DNA of 37,917 nucleotides from Lachnospiraceae bacterium UBA6403 (GCA_002437435.1 DJPV01000011.1:1-37917); one strand, 5' to 3'. Positions 9,109-17,254 are shown, counted from the first letter of the stretch. The notes: generated from the sequence alone by a model not told the origin. Translations and numbers: made by a program.

Positions 9109-9152
9109 AATCCGAAGGGGTCAGAGAGTATCTGGTTCTTGCGGATTTTTAT
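9109..9152 (+). terminator. Probable terminator after NUDIX gene
   Basis: Imperfect stem AATCCG-AAG against CTT-G-CGGATT with one bulged base, running directly into TTTTT (9146-9150), 14 bp after the stop codon. The loop is about 20 nt, so stability is moderate. Confidence 0.5.
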
Positions 9153-9197
9153 ATCAAAAAATGCTGGAACATCGTGAATAAAAATCAGATGTTCCTT

Positions 9198-9243
9198 TTG
9201 TTATATTCTCACTTGTGTTATACTCTAGTTAGGCACAACTAAC
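9198..9243 (+). promoter_or_regulatory. Possible promoter with adjacent operator-like inverted repeat
   Basis: TTGTTA (9198-9203) and TATACT (9219-9224) are 15 nt apart, short for sigma-A. Just downstream is GTTAG-GCACAA-CTAAC (9228-9243), an inverted repeat at the expected start point that could be an operator for the alpha/beta hydrolase gene. Weak, based on pattern only. Confidence 0.3.
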
Positions 9244-9315
9244 ATTAGGAATAAAGATATCTGTTAGTTATAAGTGAATAAAAGGAACAAATGCAGGAAA
9301 GGGAGATATACAGAC

Positions 9316-10167
9316 ATGGATGCACAGAAGAATTTACAGTGTACATTAGAAAAGGAAGGATTTAGTGTGTTATCGGTTGGATTCTATCTGTGGCCGCCAC
9401 TTTCTAAGGATACGGTATTTATTCCGGTTGATTATGCAGAGCGGGCGGTTTATTGGTTAAAGAATAACTGTCCGGTTGAGATTACCAGTATCGGTATGAC
9501 AGGCTTATCTCTTGGTGTCGCATATACGTTGTTGTGTGCGTCCCTGATACCGGATATATCCTGTGTGGTTTCAGTATCGGGATTTGACTTTGTAGTAGAG
9601 GGCTGCAAACACATGGTAGTCCGACAGCATAAGTCGTATTTTAGTTATCATGGAGAGAACATACCATACGAGAAAGCAGAGGTATTGTCCCATCTGGGCT
9701 CGACCTTGCGGGCATGGAAAAAGAATCCGAATTATGGTTCGAAAGCGATGAACCGTTTTTACTATAATGAATGCTTTAAAGACCGTACGGATGCCAGCCG
9801 GATCAAGGTGGAAAACATACAGGGGGATGTATTGCTGCTTGCACCGGAATTCGATGATACCTGGCCGTCTGATGAAGCATTTCCAAGAATTATGAGAAAG
9901 CTGGAAGAAGTTCAGTTCCCATACAGATATGAATGTGTGATCTATCCGGAAGCCGGTCATTGCCTGACGATGCCGGAAGCATCTCTGGAAAAACTTGGCG
10001 GAGAAACAAGAATGAACCGGATGTTGGCACATTTTATGACAATGGAAGCAAAATATCCGGAGGGCTGTCGAAAGGCAAGAGCCGAGAGCTGGAATAAAAT
10101 GGTATCATTCTTTAAAGAAAGTTTCGGTTCATTCATAACGGCATTTATATTCATATTGTTTTATTGA
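9316..10167 (+). CDS. Alpha/beta hydrolase, acyl-CoA thioesterase/BAAT C-terminal-like
   Basis: A 283-residue alpha/beta hydrolase. I choose ATG 9316, 10 nt after GGGAG; an upstream in-frame GTG lacks a ribosome binding site. The sequence VLSVGFYLWPPLSKDTVFIPVDYAERAVYWLKNN resembles the BAAT C-terminal domain of acyl-CoA thioesterases and bile acid-CoA:amino acid N-acyltransferases. The nucleophile elbow is GLSLG near residue 71, the acid is in APEFDDTWPSDE, and the histidine in YPEAGHCLTMP. Relative to the family it seems short at the N-terminus: the usual N-terminal domain and the Gly-rich oxyanion segment before the first visible strand are missing. Its 3' end overlaps the convergent amidase gene by 7 bp. 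Family assignment is good; substrate unknown. Confidence 0.8.
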   Translation: MDAQKNLQCTLEKEGFSVLSVGFYLWPPLSKDTVFIPVDYAERAVYWLKNNCPVEITSIGMTGLSLGVAYTLLCASLIPDISCVVSVSGFDFVVEGCKHMVVRQHKSYFSYHGENIPYEKAEVLSHLGSTLRAWKKNPNYGSKAMNRFYYNECFKDRTDASRIKVENIQGDVLLLAPEFDDTWPSDEAFPRIMRKLEEVQFPYRYECVIYPEAGHCLTMPEASLEKLGGETRMNRMLAHFMTMEAKYPEGCRKARAESWNKMVSFFKESFGSFITAFIFILFY

Positions 10168-10895
10168 TATTCGTTAAGCCACTCGATTATGCCGTTTGCG
10201 ATCGCGACGGCGTAATCGTCCATATTATCATCGTAGAGCTCTACATCTTTTTCATTGCTGATAAAGCCCATCTCGATGATCAGACTGGTCATATTTGTCT
10301 GTTTGATAACGATGTAATCATTGCCACTGTCAAACTGTGTTCCGGTACGGACACCGCGGTTATCGGAGATACCGGCCTTTTCCAGATTGGACAGGATCGT
10401 TTCTGCGATTGCATGATTCTTTTCAGAACCGGAGCTGTAGATCCATGCCTCGACACCGCAGGCTTCCGGATTCGCTGCGTAATTTCGGTGGAGTGCCAGA
10501 TAGAGATCTGCGTTGCAATCATTTGCAATTGCAGCACGATCTTCGGAAGAAACGGTAGAGTCATCATCACGCGTCATGACGACTTTTACTCCATTTTTCT
10601 TTAACAGTTTTGCAACCTTTAAAGAGAGTTTCAAGTTTCCGTCTTTTTCATGAATATTATTAATTCCGGTTGCTCCGATATCGGAACCTCCATGTCCCGG
10701 ATCGAGGCAGACAGTATATTTGCCGTTCGGTTTTAAGATCGAGACAGCATCTGTGTTGTTCTTTGATCGGCTGAACGCTAACATGACAGACAAAACGATG
10801 ACAGCAGTCAGCAGAACAATGTTGACACCGATCAGGAATTTTATAACAGACCGCATCTGGGTGACGGTCAGTTTCTTTTTAGTTTTTCCAGCCAT
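10161..10895 (-). CDS. N-acetylmuramoyl-L-alanine amidase, membrane-anchored
   Basis: A 244-residue zinc amidase of the Amidase_3 family that cleaves the bond between N-acetylmuramic acid and the stem peptide in peptidoglycan. A basic N-terminus precedes one transmembrane helix (about residues 18-42), leaving the catalytic domain outside. Motifs: CLDPGHGGSDIGATG (zinc His), HEKDGNLKLSLKVAKLLKKNGVKVVMTRDDD (zinc Glu), LYLALHRNYAAN (zinc His), and LIIEMGFISNEKD (catalytic Glu). Length and single anchor fit CwlD-like enzymes that act in spore cortex formation, but that assignment is not proven. No good ribosome binding site lies close to ATG; a purine-rich AAAGGGGG is further upstream across a small hairpin. 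It is convergent with the hydrolase gene. Confidence 0.9.
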   Translation of the reverse strand: MAGKTKKKLTVTQMRSVIKFLIGVNIVLLTAVIVLSVMLAFSRSKNNTDAVSILKPNGKYTVCLDPGHGGSDIGATGINNIHEKDGNLKLSLKVAKLLKKNGVKVVMTRDDDSTVSSEDRAAIANDCNADLYLALHRNYAANPEACGVEAWIYSSGSEKNHAIAETILSNLEKAGISDNRGVRTGTQFDSGNDYIVIKQTNMTSLIIEMGFISNEKDVELYDDNMDDYAVAIANGIIEWLNEYQ

Positions 10896-11183
10896 AGTAT
10901 ATAAAAACTGCCTGGGCAGCCCCCTTTCTGTTTCTAGTTTATCCTCAACTAAGATACTCTAAAATGATCGGATTTTCAATATGATAGAAAAAATTTAATA
11001 TTTGCACAGACTGGTGAAATGCGGAGCAATATGGCGCCGACAGGCGGCATAATTTGGCAGTTTATATAGAAAAAACCAAAAGAAAACGATAAATTTCTAA
11101 AGATTTTAATATTGTCAAATGAAAACATGGGTGTTACCCTAAATACAGGGTGGCAGGCAGAAGATTAGAAAAGGAATAAAAAG
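10896..11183. promoter_or_regulatory. Divergent intergenic region with repeat and alternative hairpins
   Basis: This gap separates the minus-strand amidase from the plus-strand amidohydrolase. It holds a CTGC-CCAG-GCAG hairpin followed by five U in the amidase leader (minus strand, about 10903-10918), a copy of the mini-hairpin repeat CGCC-GACA-GGCG then GCATAATTTG (about 11034-11054), and two overlapping mutually exclusive stems (GGGT/ACCC and ACCCT/AGGGT, about 11128-11152) just before the amidohydrolase. No confident promoter was seen. Confidence 0.3.
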
Positions 11184-12035
11184 ATGATCGTAGATTTTCA
11201 TACTCATACATATCCAGACAAAATAGCTTCAAAGACGCTTGAACTGTTGGTCAGCCGGGCAAAGACCAAACCAGCATCGGATGGAACACTTGCAGGATTG
11301 CAGCATTCGATGGCACAAAGCGGTGTTGACATCTCGGTTGTACTTCCGGTTGTAACCGCTCCGCATCAGGTGGAACGGATCAATGCTGTGGCAGAGGCGG
11401 TAACGGCGCAGTTCACAGACAGAGGTGTCTGGTCGTTTGGCGGAATCCATCCGGGAAATGATAACTATAAAGAGATCTTAAATCGGATCAAATCTGCCGG
11501 ATTAAAAGGAATCAAGCTGCATCCCGATTATCAGGATGCCATGTTCAATGATATCCGTTATAAGCGGATCATCAGTTATGCAACAGAACTTGGGCTGATC
11601 GTAGTAGTTCATGCCGGAGTAGATATCGGACTTCCATCCGTGACACATTGTACACCGGATATGGTATGCGAAGTATTAGATGAAGTTCAGCCGGAACGGC
11701 TCATTCTTGCACATATGGGAGGCTGGAATCTCTGGGATGAGGTACTTGCAAAGTTATGTGGAAGAAATGTATATATGGATACCGCATTTTCTTATGGAGA
11801 GATTGCGTGGCTTTCCGGTGCGGAACACCGCTGGAAGCTGGCATCAGAGGATCAGTTTCTGAAACTGATAAAAGCACATGGAGCTGACCGGATTGTGTTC
11901 GGAACAGACAGTCCGTGGACAGATCAGAAAAGATCCGTAAAAGATATACAGGCACTTCCATTGTCCGAAGAAGATAAGAAAAAGATCCTCGGAGAAAATG
12001 CATTGCAGCTTCTGGGACTTTCGGATATGGAATAG
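11184..12035 (+). CDS. TIM-barrel amidohydrolase (Amidohydro_2/TatD-like)
   Basis: A 283-residue metal-dependent hydrolase. The amidohydrolase metal-binding HxH is at the N-terminus (MIVDFHTHTYPDKI). Later conserved strand-end motifs are GIKLHPDYQD, VVVHAGVD (His), LILAHMGGWNLWDEV (His) and FGTDSPW (Asp), in the order expected for the family. It is cytoplasmic, without signal peptide. Substrate cannot be read from sequence; family members act as decarboxylases, hydrolases or nucleases. AAAAGG lies 8-13 nt before the ATG. It stands alone in its direction, with about 150 bp to the candidate small RNA downstream. Confidence 0.85.
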   Translation: MIVDFHTHTYPDKIASKTLELLVSRAKTKPASDGTLAGLQHSMAQSGVDISVVLPVVTAPHQVERINAVAEAVTAQFTDRGVWSFGGIHPGNDNYKEILNRIKSAGLKGIKLHPDYQDAMFNDIRYKRIISYATELGLIVVVHAGVDIGLPSVTHCTPDMVCEVLDEVQPERLILAHMGGWNLWDEVLAKLCGRNVYMDTAFSYGEIAWLSGAEHRWKLASEDQFLKLIKAHGADRIVFGTDSPWTDQKRSVKDIQALPLSEEDKKKILGENALQLLGLSDME

Positions 12036-12131
12036 AAAAGGAATCGGGCAGAACACATAAGTATGTTTGAAATGCCGAAGATTTTGGATAGAAATGTAAA
12101 ATAAATTTTAGATAAATTGGGAAAAAAGACG

Positions 12132-12290
12132 TTGCGTAAAAATTAAAAATGTGTTACAATTTTATTACAAAAAGAAAGGGAGCGAAGATCATTCCTAAAA
12201 CATTCGAAATTTAAGTCGTTGTTTTTTTCACAAAAAAATATTCATAAATACAAGGGACTGCCTGTAAGCCGGCGGTCCTTTTCCCTTTAA
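12132..12290 (+). ncRNA. Candidate small RNA with own promoter and terminator
   Basis: A good sigma-A promoter, TTGCGT (12132-12137), 17 nt, TACAAT (12155-12160), is followed not by a gene but about 85 nt later by a strong hairpin: AGGGACTGCC (12253-12262) pairs with GGCGGTCCTT (12271-12280) around an 8-nt loop and continues into TTTTCCCTTT. This would give a transcript of roughly 115-120 nt starting near 12167. Inside is an AAAGGGAG word but no ATG with a useful reading frame. It could also be a leftover leader of a lost gene. Promoter and terminator are seen; the RNA is inferred. Confidence 0.45.
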
Positions 12291-12435
12291 TGTAATCAGG
12301 TTTTCTTTGTCAAATGAAAAATATTCTTGTGCAATCAAGTTCCTCTCGTCTGACGACCCGATGAACATTGACATTCATATAGAAATTTTTGCTCTTGCGT
12401 TGCAAGCACAATTTCTGCATGATGGTTGATTAAAC

Positions 12436-12467
12436 AAAGAAAAAGAACCAGATCACATCTGGTTCTT
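12436..12467 (-). terminator. Terminator of tRNA-Gln
   Basis: A perfect 11-bp stem AAGAACCAGAT / ATCTGGTTCTT (12443-12453 and 12457-12467) has a 3-nt loop and, on the minus strand, is followed by TTTTTCTTT. It begins 5 nt past the tRNA 3' end. Confidence 0.9.
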
Positions 12468-12472
12468 AAGAA

Positions 12473-12545
12473 CTGGGCTACAAGGATTCGAACCTTGAAA
12501 ATGCTGGAGTCAGAGTCCAGTGCCTTACCATTTGGCGATAGCCCA
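12473..12545 (-). tRNA. tRNA-Gln (anticodon CTG)
   Basis: On the minus strand the sequence folds as a cloverleaf: acceptor TGGGCTA / TAGCCCA with discriminator G, D-arm GCCAAATGGTAAGGC, anticodon arm CTGGA-CTCTGAC-TCCAG giving anticodon CTG (reads CAG, glutamine), and T-arm CAAGG-TTCGAAT-CCTTG. The CCA end is not encoded. The stretch between anticodon and T stems counts six bases, one more than usual. The gene is monocistronic, with its own promoter and terminator. Confidence 0.95.
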
Positions 12546-12563
12546 TTGCTGTCAACAGATGAT

Positions 12564-12592
12564 ATTATATTATAACAGTTTGGAAAAAGCAA
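12564..12592 (-). promoter_or_regulatory. Promoter of tRNA-Gln
   Basis: Minus strand: -35 TTGCTT (12592-12587), 17 nt, -10 TATAAT (12569-12564); a second TATAAT overlaps at 12574-12569. The tRNA begins 18 nt after the -10. Confidence 0.8.
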
Positions 12593-12760
12593 GCACTTTT
12601 TTTAAAAAATCACAAAAAGTTTTTTACACGCAATGTATACGGATAAATTTGAGAATAAAAATCAATGGAAATAGAAAATGCAGGTAGAAATAATAGCCCG
12701 GCTGTTGTATAATGGGAACACTTGTAGAGATGACATTATAATAAGAAATGGAGAATACAT

Positions 12761-13489
12761 ATGTACAGTTTTGATGCGATCGTAAGATACAGCGAAACGC
12801 ATGGAAGACCGGAAGCAGATGCGGCAACGATAGCAAACTACTTTCAGGATTGCGCGATCTTTGATTCAGAACAGGCAGGAATTGGAATTGAATATCTGAA
12901 GGATCATAACCGGGCATGGTTTCTGATCTCCTGGCAGATCGATGTGGAGCGATATCCGGCATTACAGGAGAAGATCAAGGTTGGAACCTGGGCATATGAT
13001 TTTAAAGGCTCCATGGGATATCGTAATATTGTGATACGGGATGAGAGCGGAGCAAATATTGTACAGGCAGCTTCTCAGTGGAGCTACATTGATACAGAGA
13101 CATTACGGCCTGTCCGGATCGAACCGGAGGTAGGGACAGCATATCCGCTTGCTGAGAAGCTTCCGATGGAGTATGCACCGAGAAAAATCCGTCTGATCGA
13201 AGAAATGAAAGAGATTGACAGAAGAATTGTTCTGCCTTATCAGATTGATTCGAATAATCACATGAATAATGAGGCTTATATTGCATTGGCTCTGGAATAC
13301 ATCAGTTCAGATGACATGATCTGTCAGATCAGAAGTGAGTATAAGCGGCAGTTTGTAAAAGGTGAATGTATAGTAATAAAGAAAGCAGAAAGCAATGATC
13401 TGATACAGTTTGTATTTGCAGACGAAGAAGGTCAGACCAGATGTATAGTAGAATTTAAAACAAAGAGAACGGGGAGACAGACAGCATGA
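12761..13489 (+). CDS. Acyl-ACP thioesterase (FatA/FatB family)
   Basis: A 242-residue double hot-dog thioesterase that would release free fatty acids from acyl carrier protein in the cytoplasm. Recognisable are the first hot-dog domain (IANYFQDCAIFDSEQAGIG, RAWFLISWQIDVERYP, VGTWAYDFKGSMGYRNIVI, ASQWSYIDTETLRPVRI) and the second with the catalytic-loop signature DSNNHMNNEAY, where the Asn and His correspond to family active-site residues. Length is typical for bacterial members. AATGGAGA is close before the ATG. Its last codons overlap the next gene by ATGA (13486-13489), so the two are coupled. Confidence 0.92.
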   Translation: MYSFDAIVRYSETHGRPEADAATIANYFQDCAIFDSEQAGIGIEYLKDHNRAWFLISWQIDVERYPALQEKIKVGTWAYDFKGSMGYRNIVIRDESGANIVQAASQWSYIDTETLRPVRIEPEVGTAYPLAEKLPMEYAPRKIRLIEEMKEIDRRIVLPYQIDSNNHMNNEAYIALALEYISSDDMICQIRSEYKRQFVKGECIVIKKAESNDLIQFVFADEEGQTRCIVEFKTKRTGRQTA

Positions 13490-14319
13490 TCAAGATTGGC
13501 GAATGGAATCACTTAGAGGTTGTAAAAGAGAAAGACTTCGGTATTTATCTTGCCGGGAAAAAATATGATGACGAGGAAGTCCTGCTTCCGAAGAAACAGG
13601 TACCGACGGGAACGAGAATGGGCGATCAGTTAGATGTATTTATCTATCGTGACTCCGCAGACCGCCTGATCGCAACAACAAATCATCCGATCATAACGAT
13701 GGGAGAACTTGCGGTATTAAAATGTGTCAATGTGACCAGCATCGGTGCATTTATGGACTGGGGATTGGAAAAAGACATTCTGCTTCCTTTTAAAGAGCAG
13801 ACAAGCAAGGTAAGAGAAGGTCAGTCTTATCTGGTTCGAATGTATGAGGATCGTTCCAAACGCTTATGTGTCAGCATGAAAGTATATGCTTATCTGGAGA
13901 CACAGTCACCATATAAGGCAGGGGACTCCGTAAGCGGAACGGTATTTGAATTTAATCAGAATCTGGGAGCATTTGTTGCGGTTGATAATCGCTATTCAGC
14001 CCTGATCCCGATGAAGGAGATCCATTCCCGGATCAATGTAGGCGAGACAGTAGAAGCCCGTGTGGCAAATGTCAGAGAGGACGGCAAACTGAATCTGAGT
14101 TTACAGAAGCCGATCCGTGAGCAGATAAACAATGACAGCGAGATGGTATATAATATCATTGAAAGCTATGGCGGAATCTTACCATTTAATGACAAGGCAG
14201 ATAAAGAAGTGATCGAGAAAGAGTTCGGACTCAGCAAGAACGCATTTAAGCGGGCAGTCGGACATCTGCTAAAAGAGGGTAAGATCCAGATCACAGAAAA
14301 GAACATTATCATTAAATAA
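13486..14319 (+). CDS. cvfB: S1-domain RNA-binding protein, CvfB/YitL family
   Basis: A 277-residue protein of the CvfB (conserved virulence factor B) type, thought to bind RNA and influence gene expression. Visible are tandem S1-like modules: GEWNHLEVVKEKDFGIYLAGKKYDDEEVLLPKK, then CVNVTSIGAFMDWGLEKDILLPFKEQ, then SGTVFEFNQNLGAFVAVDNRYSALIPMKE with VEARVANVREDGKLNLSLQKP. A winged-helix C-terminus follows (NDKADKEVIEKEFGLSKNAFKRAVGHLLKEGKI). Length and domain order match the family. It starts within the thioesterase stop (ATGA), making a two-gene unit. Confidence 0.9.
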   Translation: MIKIGEWNHLEVVKEKDFGIYLAGKKYDDEEVLLPKKQVPTGTRMGDQLDVFIYRDSADRLIATTNHPIITMGELAVLKCVNVTSIGAFMDWGLEKDILLPFKEQTSKVREGQSYLVRMYEDRSKRLCVSMKVYAYLETQSPYKAGDSVSGTVFEFNQNLGAFVAVDNRYSALIPMKEIHSRINVGETVEARVANVREDGKLNLSLQKPIREQINNDSEMVYNIIESYGGILPFNDKADKEVIEKEFGLSKNAFKRAVGHLLKEGKIQITEKNIIIK

Positions 14320-14412
14320 TGTATTTATAAATGAGCGGGAATGTTCAAGAGAACAAAAAGACAGCCATGCATGTTATATGGCTGCAAAATACCAGGAAAT
14401 GAAAGGATGCGT

Positions 14413-15525
14413 ATGAGTAATTTCAAGGTTGAATTAAAAAAAGTAGTAGATGACAGTTATGAGATTGAGATCGGATATGAACTGGAACAGAAACTGATCG
14501 ATGATCTGAAGGCTGGTCTGGTTGGAAAAATATCCAAATTTGTAGTAGTTACAGACAGCAATGTAAAAGAGCTGTATGCGGACAAGATTTATAAGATGCT
14601 TGAAGAAGCAGGATATAAGACAGATCTTATCAGTTTCCCGGCGGGAGAACTGAGCAAGACCAGAGAGACAAAAGAGTATGTAGAAGATACCATGCTTGCG
14701 AAGGGCTACCGGAGAGACTGCTGTATTATCGCTGTTGGCGGTGGTGTGGTGACAGACCTTGCAGGATTTGTAGCCGGAACCTATGGCAGAGGAATTCCAT
14801 TTATCAATTATGCAACGACATTACTTGCGGCTGCCGATGCATCAGTGGGTGGCAAGACTGCGGTCGATACGCCTCTTGCAACGAATCTGATCGGACTGTT
14901 TAATCAGCCACAGAAGGTATATCTGGATATCGCTACATGGAAGACCCTTCCACAGAGACAGTTATCTTCAGGACTTGCAGAGACGATCAAGCACGCATGC
15001 CTCGCAGACAAGGAATTCTTCGCTTATCTGTCAGAGCATATCGAAGATGTGCTTGCAGTAAAGAATGAGGTGTGCAGACATATCGCAGAGAAAAACTGTG
15101 AGATCAAATATCAGGTCGTTATGAAGGATGAGAGGGAAAGTGGTCTGCGTGAGGTATTGAACCTTGGACATACGGTCGGCAGAGCCATCGAGACAGTCAG
15201 TGATTATAAACTGCTGCATGGAGAAGCCGTTGCGATCGGTCTGGTTGCAGAGGTGAAGATGGCAGAGCATTTCGGCTACTGTACAGCAGAGGATGAAGCA
15301 GCTATGGTTGCTCTGTTAAAGCAGGCAAAGCTTCCAACGGAGATCCCGGATTATATTGACCGTGAAGATCTGGTTAAGAAGCTGTATACTGATAAGAAGG
15401 TCAGAGATGGACATTTACGATTTGTCTTGCAGCACGGAATCGGTGCGATCGAGGTATTCGATGGCGACCAGTATGCGAAAGCCATACCGGAGAGCCTTGC
15501 AAGAGAGATCATTATGGAGATGTAA
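14413..15525 (+). CDS. aroB: 3-dehydroquinate synthase
   Basis: A 370-residue NAD- and zinc-dependent enzyme converting DAHP to 3-dehydroquinate, step two of the shikimate pathway. I use ATG 14413 (MSNFKVELKK), which follows GAAAGG by 6 nt; upstream in-frame starts (14341, 14407) have poorer spacing. Motifs: VGGGVVTDLAGFVAGTYGRGI, the active-site region INYATTLLAAADASVGGKTAVD, NLIGLFNQPQKVYLD, GLAETIKHACLAD (zinc Glu), and the zinc histidines in LNLGHTVGRAIE and LLHGEAVAIG. Full length. No other shikimate genes are nearby in this window. Confidence 0.96.
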   Translation: MSNFKVELKKVVDDSYEIEIGYELEQKLIDDLKAGLVGKISKFVVVTDSNVKELYADKIYKMLEEAGYKTDLISFPAGELSKTRETKEYVEDTMLAKGYRRDCCIIAVGGGVVTDLAGFVAGTYGRGIPFINYATTLLAAADASVGGKTAVDTPLATNLIGLFNQPQKVYLDIATWKTLPQRQLSSGLAETIKHACLADKEFFAYLSEHIEDVLAVKNEVCRHIAEKNCEIKYQVVMKDERESGLREVLNLGHTVGRAIETVSDYKLLHGEAVAIGLVAEVKMAEHFGYCTAEDEAAMVALLKQAKLPTEIPDYIDREDLVKKLYTDKKVRDGHLRFVLQHGIGAIEVFDGDQYAKAIPESLAREIIMEM

Positions 15526-15535
15526 GCATTTGCGG

Positions 15536-15591
15536 CATATTCAGATATAATGATAAAAATTACTTGCTTGCAAGGCGGAATTATATATAAT
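15536..15591 (+). promoter_or_regulatory. ridA promoter embedded in a BOX-like repeat
   Basis: The repeat module reads GATATAATGA (15544-15553), then the mini-hairpin CTTGC-TT-GCAAG (15563-15574). The promoter TTGCTT (15564-15569), 16 nt, TATAAT (15586-15591) uses the hairpin as its -35, so the repeat itself supplies promoter parts. A close relative at 28503-28623 carries a similar arrangement before the flavin reductase gene. Confidence 0.6.
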
Positions 15592-15624
15592 AGCTCAAAA
15601 TTAAAATTACAGGAGGATATAAAA

Positions 15625-16005
15625 ATGGATAAGAAGATAATCAGCACAGAAAATGCACCACAGGCAATTGGACCATATTCACAGGCAATTGTTGCTAACG
15701 GATTTTTATTTACATCAGGCATGGTTCCGATCGATCCTGCAACCAATCAGTTAGTAGAAGGAGATATCACAGTTCAGGCAAAACAGGCAATCTCAAATCT
15801 GAAGAACCTGATCGAGGCATCCGGTTCATCCTGCGACAAGGTTGTAAAGACTACAGTGTTCATTAAAGATATGAATCAGTTCTCGATCATCAATGATATC
15901 TATAAAGAATATTTCAACAAAGATTTCCCTGCACGTTCCTGTGTAGAAGTTGCAAGGCTTCCAAAGGATGTATTGATCGAGATCGAAGCAGTAGCAGTTG
16001 TATAA
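15625..16005 (+). CDS. ridA: RidA family enamine/imine deaminase
   Basis: A 126-residue trimeric RidA/YjgF/TdcF protein that hydrolyses reactive 2-aminoacrylate-type enamines and imines formed by PLP enzymes. Start ATG 15625, 8 nt after AGGAGG (15611-15616), is chosen over longer in-frame options. Motifs: APQAIGPYSQAI near the N-terminus, LFTSGMVPIDP, and PARSCVEVARLPKDVLIEIEAVA with the substrate-binding Arg and Glu near the C-terminus. Length is canonical. It appears monocistronic with its own repeat-derived promoter. Confidence 0.95.
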   Translation: MDKKIISTENAPQAIGPYSQAIVANGFLFTSGMVPIDPATNQLVEGDITVQAKQAISNLKNLIEASGSSCDKVVKTTVFIKDMNQFSIINDIYKEYFNKDFPARSCVEVARLPKDVLIEIEAVAVV

Positions 16006-16027
16006 ATTAAGATTTTAGAATGATGGT

Positions 16028-16056
16028 GTGGCAGATGTATGAATGATATCTGCCAC
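16028..16056. other. 9-bp hairpin between ridA and CPBP gene
   Basis: GTGGCAGAT (16028-16036) and ATCTGCCAC (16048-16056) form a perfect stem with an 11-nt loop that contains an ATG at 16039. No T-run follows, so it is not a simple terminator. It lies just before the preferred start (16075) of the next gene and may affect its translation. Confidence 0.4.
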
Positions 16057-16074
16057 ATTGTCATAAGAGGCTAT

Positions 16075-17016
16075 ATGGAAACTAGAAAGAAAATCATCGG
16101 AGCAGAATGTTTATTCACAGTACTGATTGTAGTGTATGAGATTGTAACGGTGCTGGCATTATTTACAGACCTGTTTTCCGGCATCACGATAAAACAAAAT
16201 ATATTATTCAGCCAGAGTCTGATACTTGTACCAACAGTGATATACCTGGTCATTAAGAGAAAGCATGTAAAGGAGATTATCTGGTTTCGGAAATTCCATC
16301 CATTGACACTCCTACTGCTTCCTCTTATGGTTTTGTTTATGGAGCCGCTTATTACATTGTTAAATGCGATTTCAATGTTATTTGTGAGAAATGAGATCAG
16401 TAACGCAGCCTCAGCAGTGGTTGATCATAATACACTTGGAACTTCACTCTTTTTCATGGCATTTCTGCCATGTGTGATAGAGGAGCTTGCATATCGTGGT
16501 GTCATGTTTGGAAGTTTTCATGAAGCCGGAAGATTAAAGGCAATTCTGATGTCAGGTTTTTTATTTGGACTGATGCATATGAATTTCAATCAGATGGCAT
16601 ATGCAGTTGTGATCGGACTGGTCTTTGGATTTGTTGTAGAAGCAACCGGAAGCATCATACCAACAATGATCATGCATTTTCTGATCAATGGCTTTTCTGT
16701 TGTTATAAAGCATATTGCAAATAGCGTTCCGGCATTGAAAGGTCAGGCGAAAAGTACAGAAGTAACGCAGGCGATGCTGCTCAGTACCATCCGGTCTTAT
16801 ATACCTATGGCACTTGTTGGTACAGTAATCTCAGCAGGAATTATTTACCTGCTTGCAGGGATAAATGGCAGAATAGACAGTATTACAGCTGTATTTACAG
16901 AACCTTTTAATCGGTACGATGAAAACGGAAGAAAGCTTCGTCTGCTTACTCCACTCATGATCGTGGTCATCATCTACTGCCTGATCCGCTGTGTTGTCGA
17001 AGAATTTTTATTTTAA
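16075..17016 (+). CDS. CPBP family intramembrane metalloprotease
   Basis: A 313-residue polytopic membrane protein of the CPBP/Abi (Rce1-related) family. Start ATG 16075 follows AAGAGG by 4 nt; the in-frame ATG 16039 lies in a hairpin loop and lacks a good ribosome binding site. Roughly eight hydrophobic segments are visible. Catalytic motifs: EELAYRGVMFGSF (EExxxR), FGLMHMNFNQ (FxxxH), and HFLINGFSV (HxxxN). Bacterial relatives are linked to bacteriocin immunity or membrane protein processing; the substrate here is unknown. A 232-bp giant hairpin begins 6 bp after its stop codon. Confidence 0.9.
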   Translation: METRKKIIGAECLFTVLIVVYEIVTVLALFTDLFSGITIKQNILFSQSLILVPTVIYLVIKRKHVKEIIWFRKFHPLTLLLLPLMVLFMEPLITLLNAISMLFVRNEISNAASAVVDHNTLGTSLFFMAFLPCVIEELAYRGVMFGSFHEAGRLKAILMSGFLFGLMHMNFNQMAYAVVIGLVFGFVVEATGSIIPTMIMHFLINGFSVVIKHIANSVPALKGQAKSTEVTQAMLLSTIRSYIPMALVGTVISAGIIYLLAGINGRIDSITAVFTEPFNRYDENGRKLRLLTPLMIVVIIYCLIRCVVEEFLF

Positions 17017-17022
17017 CTATGG

Positions 17023-17254
17023 CAAAACGCCCACCAAATGAAGCTGATCTGCTACCTACCCTATTATAAATGACTTGCTGCGGTTTCTATTCATTGCACA
17101 TGTCTTATCCGCTCATGCTCCTGTGCTGACTCGTCCTTCGGACTCAGACAAGCACCCGCATTCGCTGACAATGTGCAATTCATCAAGAAATCCTCGCTAA
17201 TGTCATATTATAATAGAGCAGATACCAGATAGCATTCATTTGGTGGGCGTTTTG
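17023..17254 (-). repeat. Giant rod-like hairpin element 1
   Basis: A 20-bp perfect inverted repeat (17023-17042 and 17235-17254) bounds a sequence whose two halves keep pairing with only small interruptions down to an apical core at 17123-17155. On the minus strand the core reads GTGC-N-TGTCTGAG, tip stem GTCC-GAA-GGAC, then GA-GTCA-GCAC. The outer arm ends in GGCGTTTTG on both strands, so it can terminate transcription from either side. It lies 6 bp past the CPBP stop. Strand given is that of the shared core. Members 2-4 of the family have different arms but the same core. Confidence 0.75.

Noticed and set aside
12335..12592. 85-codon minus-strand frame over tRNA-Gln
   Set aside because: It crosses the tRNA gene and its terminator and promoter.
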